A stretch of DNA of 64,000 nt from Urmitella timonensis (GTDB lineage Bacteria; Actinomycetota; Actinomycetes; Actinomycetales; Actinomycetaceae), in NCBI GenBank assembly GCA_900120415.1, contig FQLW01000006.1, forward strand, positions 930,001-994,000. Direction: 5' to 3'. Both the position numbers and the translations under genes were made by a program. A model generated the notes under the pieces. The model saw nothing but the letters and a program-made list of their open reading frames with translations. It was not told where the DNA came from and searched no databases. Of the stretch, positions 63,445-64,000 are shown piece after piece. How positions within the stretch are numbered: position 1 is the first letter of the stretch; the number at the start of each line of letters is the position of its first letter.

Positions 63445-64000
63445 CTATTTTTCGTTACGCTGCCGCTGTATCCATTCCGCTAGTTCCATCCGCTTGCCGG
63501 TATAGAAGGGCGTATCCTGGCGGACATGTAAGCGAGCTTCGCAGTCCCGCTGCTGACGCAGCACCCCCATAATCCGGTTAATATCGTCGGATTCTAGGGT
63601 AACTGACCATTCGTAATCATTAAGTGCAAAGGTCGCCAAAGTAGACACCGCTACATCCAGGTAACCTGCGCCATTGCGACCATGCTCGGCGAGCATGGCA
63701 CTGCGTTTAGCCTTGGGCAGGTAATACCATTCGAGGGAACGCACAAACGGGTAAACCGCCGCATAGGCACGGGGCGCCCAACCACCGAAGCAGGCAGGCA
63801 GGTGGGGCTTATTGAACTCCGCAGTCATATGAGCGCTCATAATCGACCACACCGGTACCAAGTGGGCTCCTAGCCGCGAGTTCAATACCGCATGGTAGGC
63901 AGCTTGGAGCTTGTCATTTGATTCATCTAGGAACCAGAACATTAAATCAGCGTCTGCGCGGTAACCGGCAACGTCATACCAGCCGCGTACGGTTACTCCC
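63445..64000 (-). CDS. hemQ: Coproheme decarboxylase HemQ (5' end outside window)
   Basis: The C-terminal 184 codons of HemQ (chlorite-dismutase family), which decarboxylates coproheme to haem b in the Gram-positive haem pathway. Visible are GWYDVAGYRADADLMFWFLDE before an internal Met at 63942, VPVWSIMSAH, the YPFVRSLEWYYLPKAKR segment, ALNDYEWSVTLE and the C-terminal RLHVRQDTPFYTGKR. The true start is beyond base 64000 because the frame stays open to the window edge. In Gram-positives hemQ sits with other hem genes; those would lie outside the window. Confidence 0.93.
   Translation of the reverse strand, partial: GVTVRGWYDVAGYRADADLMFWFLDESNDKLQAAYHAVLNSRLGAHLVPVWSIMSAHMTAEFNKPHLPACFGGWAPRAYAAVYPFVRSLEWYYLPKAKRSAMLAEHGRNGAGYLDVAVSTLATFALNDYEWSVTLESDDINRIMGVLRQQRDCEARLHVRQDTPFYTGKRMELAEWIQRQRNEK

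Overview
This 64-kb window is chromosomal DNA from a moderate-GC actinobacterium, most likely of the family Actinomycetaceae (Varibaculum/Mobiluncus-like). That placement is inference. It rests on WhiB, CarD, DUF3073, DUF3618, HemQ, a GlxR-like Crp, GTP-dependent PEPCK, an LppM-type lipoprotein, an Ssd-led tad cluster and a giant sortase-anchored surface protein. I see no insertion sequence, prophage, rRNA operon or CRISPR array. One tRNA gene (Thr, CGT) is present.

Layout. 1-9.4 kb, mostly minus strand: 5' part of a copper-type P-ATPase, tRNA-Thr, a DUF6541-like membrane protein, a UMF1-type MFS transporter, ispD, carD, a metallophosphoesterase and a class A penicillin-binding protein. 9.5-12.8 kb, mainly plus: whiB, DUF4177, RidA, a sterol-carrier-like protein, a holin-like membrane protein, DUF3618 and DUF3073. 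The whiB / class A PBP / phosphoesterase / DUF4177 / RidA set resembles the mycobacterial whiB4-ponA2 neighbourhood. 12.9-20.6 kb: a FtsX/MacB-type ABC exporter whose ATPase has a very long disordered tail, a small helical protein followed by a secreted-type lipase with a helical N-terminus, and a membrane protein. 20.8-28.9 kb: a 2-oxoacid:ferredoxin oxidoreductase operon (gamma, alpha, beta, GltD-ferredoxin fusion), then a nitrobindin-like protein, YgfZ and Dtd.

29.3-39 kb is a single 3235-residue surface protein: signal peptide, thioester-type adhesin head, 11 VaFE (Thr-Gln ester) domains interleaved with 9 DUF5979-like domains, and a LAKTG sorting signal. It is followed by a roughly 700-bp region of hairpins that includes a 468-bp segment bounded by perfect 21-bp inverted repeats. 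39.7-47.9 kb: a coiled-coil membrane protein, cyclophilin, rhomboid protease, ClpC, an XRE regulator, and a two-gene operon pairing a HAD (SAK-type) phosphatase with a protein ending in a DUF3320-like domain.

47.9-64 kb: pckG, a 585-bp gene-free region with a C-rich strand, an LppM-like lipoprotein, a tad cluster (ssd, tadA, tadB, tadC) with no adjacent pilin, brnQ, a HAAS-like membrane protein, rlmB, cysS, purA, an acidic membrane protein, crp and the start-truncated hemQ.

Working together: ispD, cysS, rlmB, purA, pckG and hemQ are housekeeping. The Por-type operon points to anaerobic or microaerophilic ferredoxin metabolism. The giant adhesin, the tad ATPase/platform set and the lipase cassette are the surface and secretion functions. 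The less explored modules are the lipase cassette, the HAD/DUF3320-like pair, the pilin-less tad set and the inverted-repeat element.
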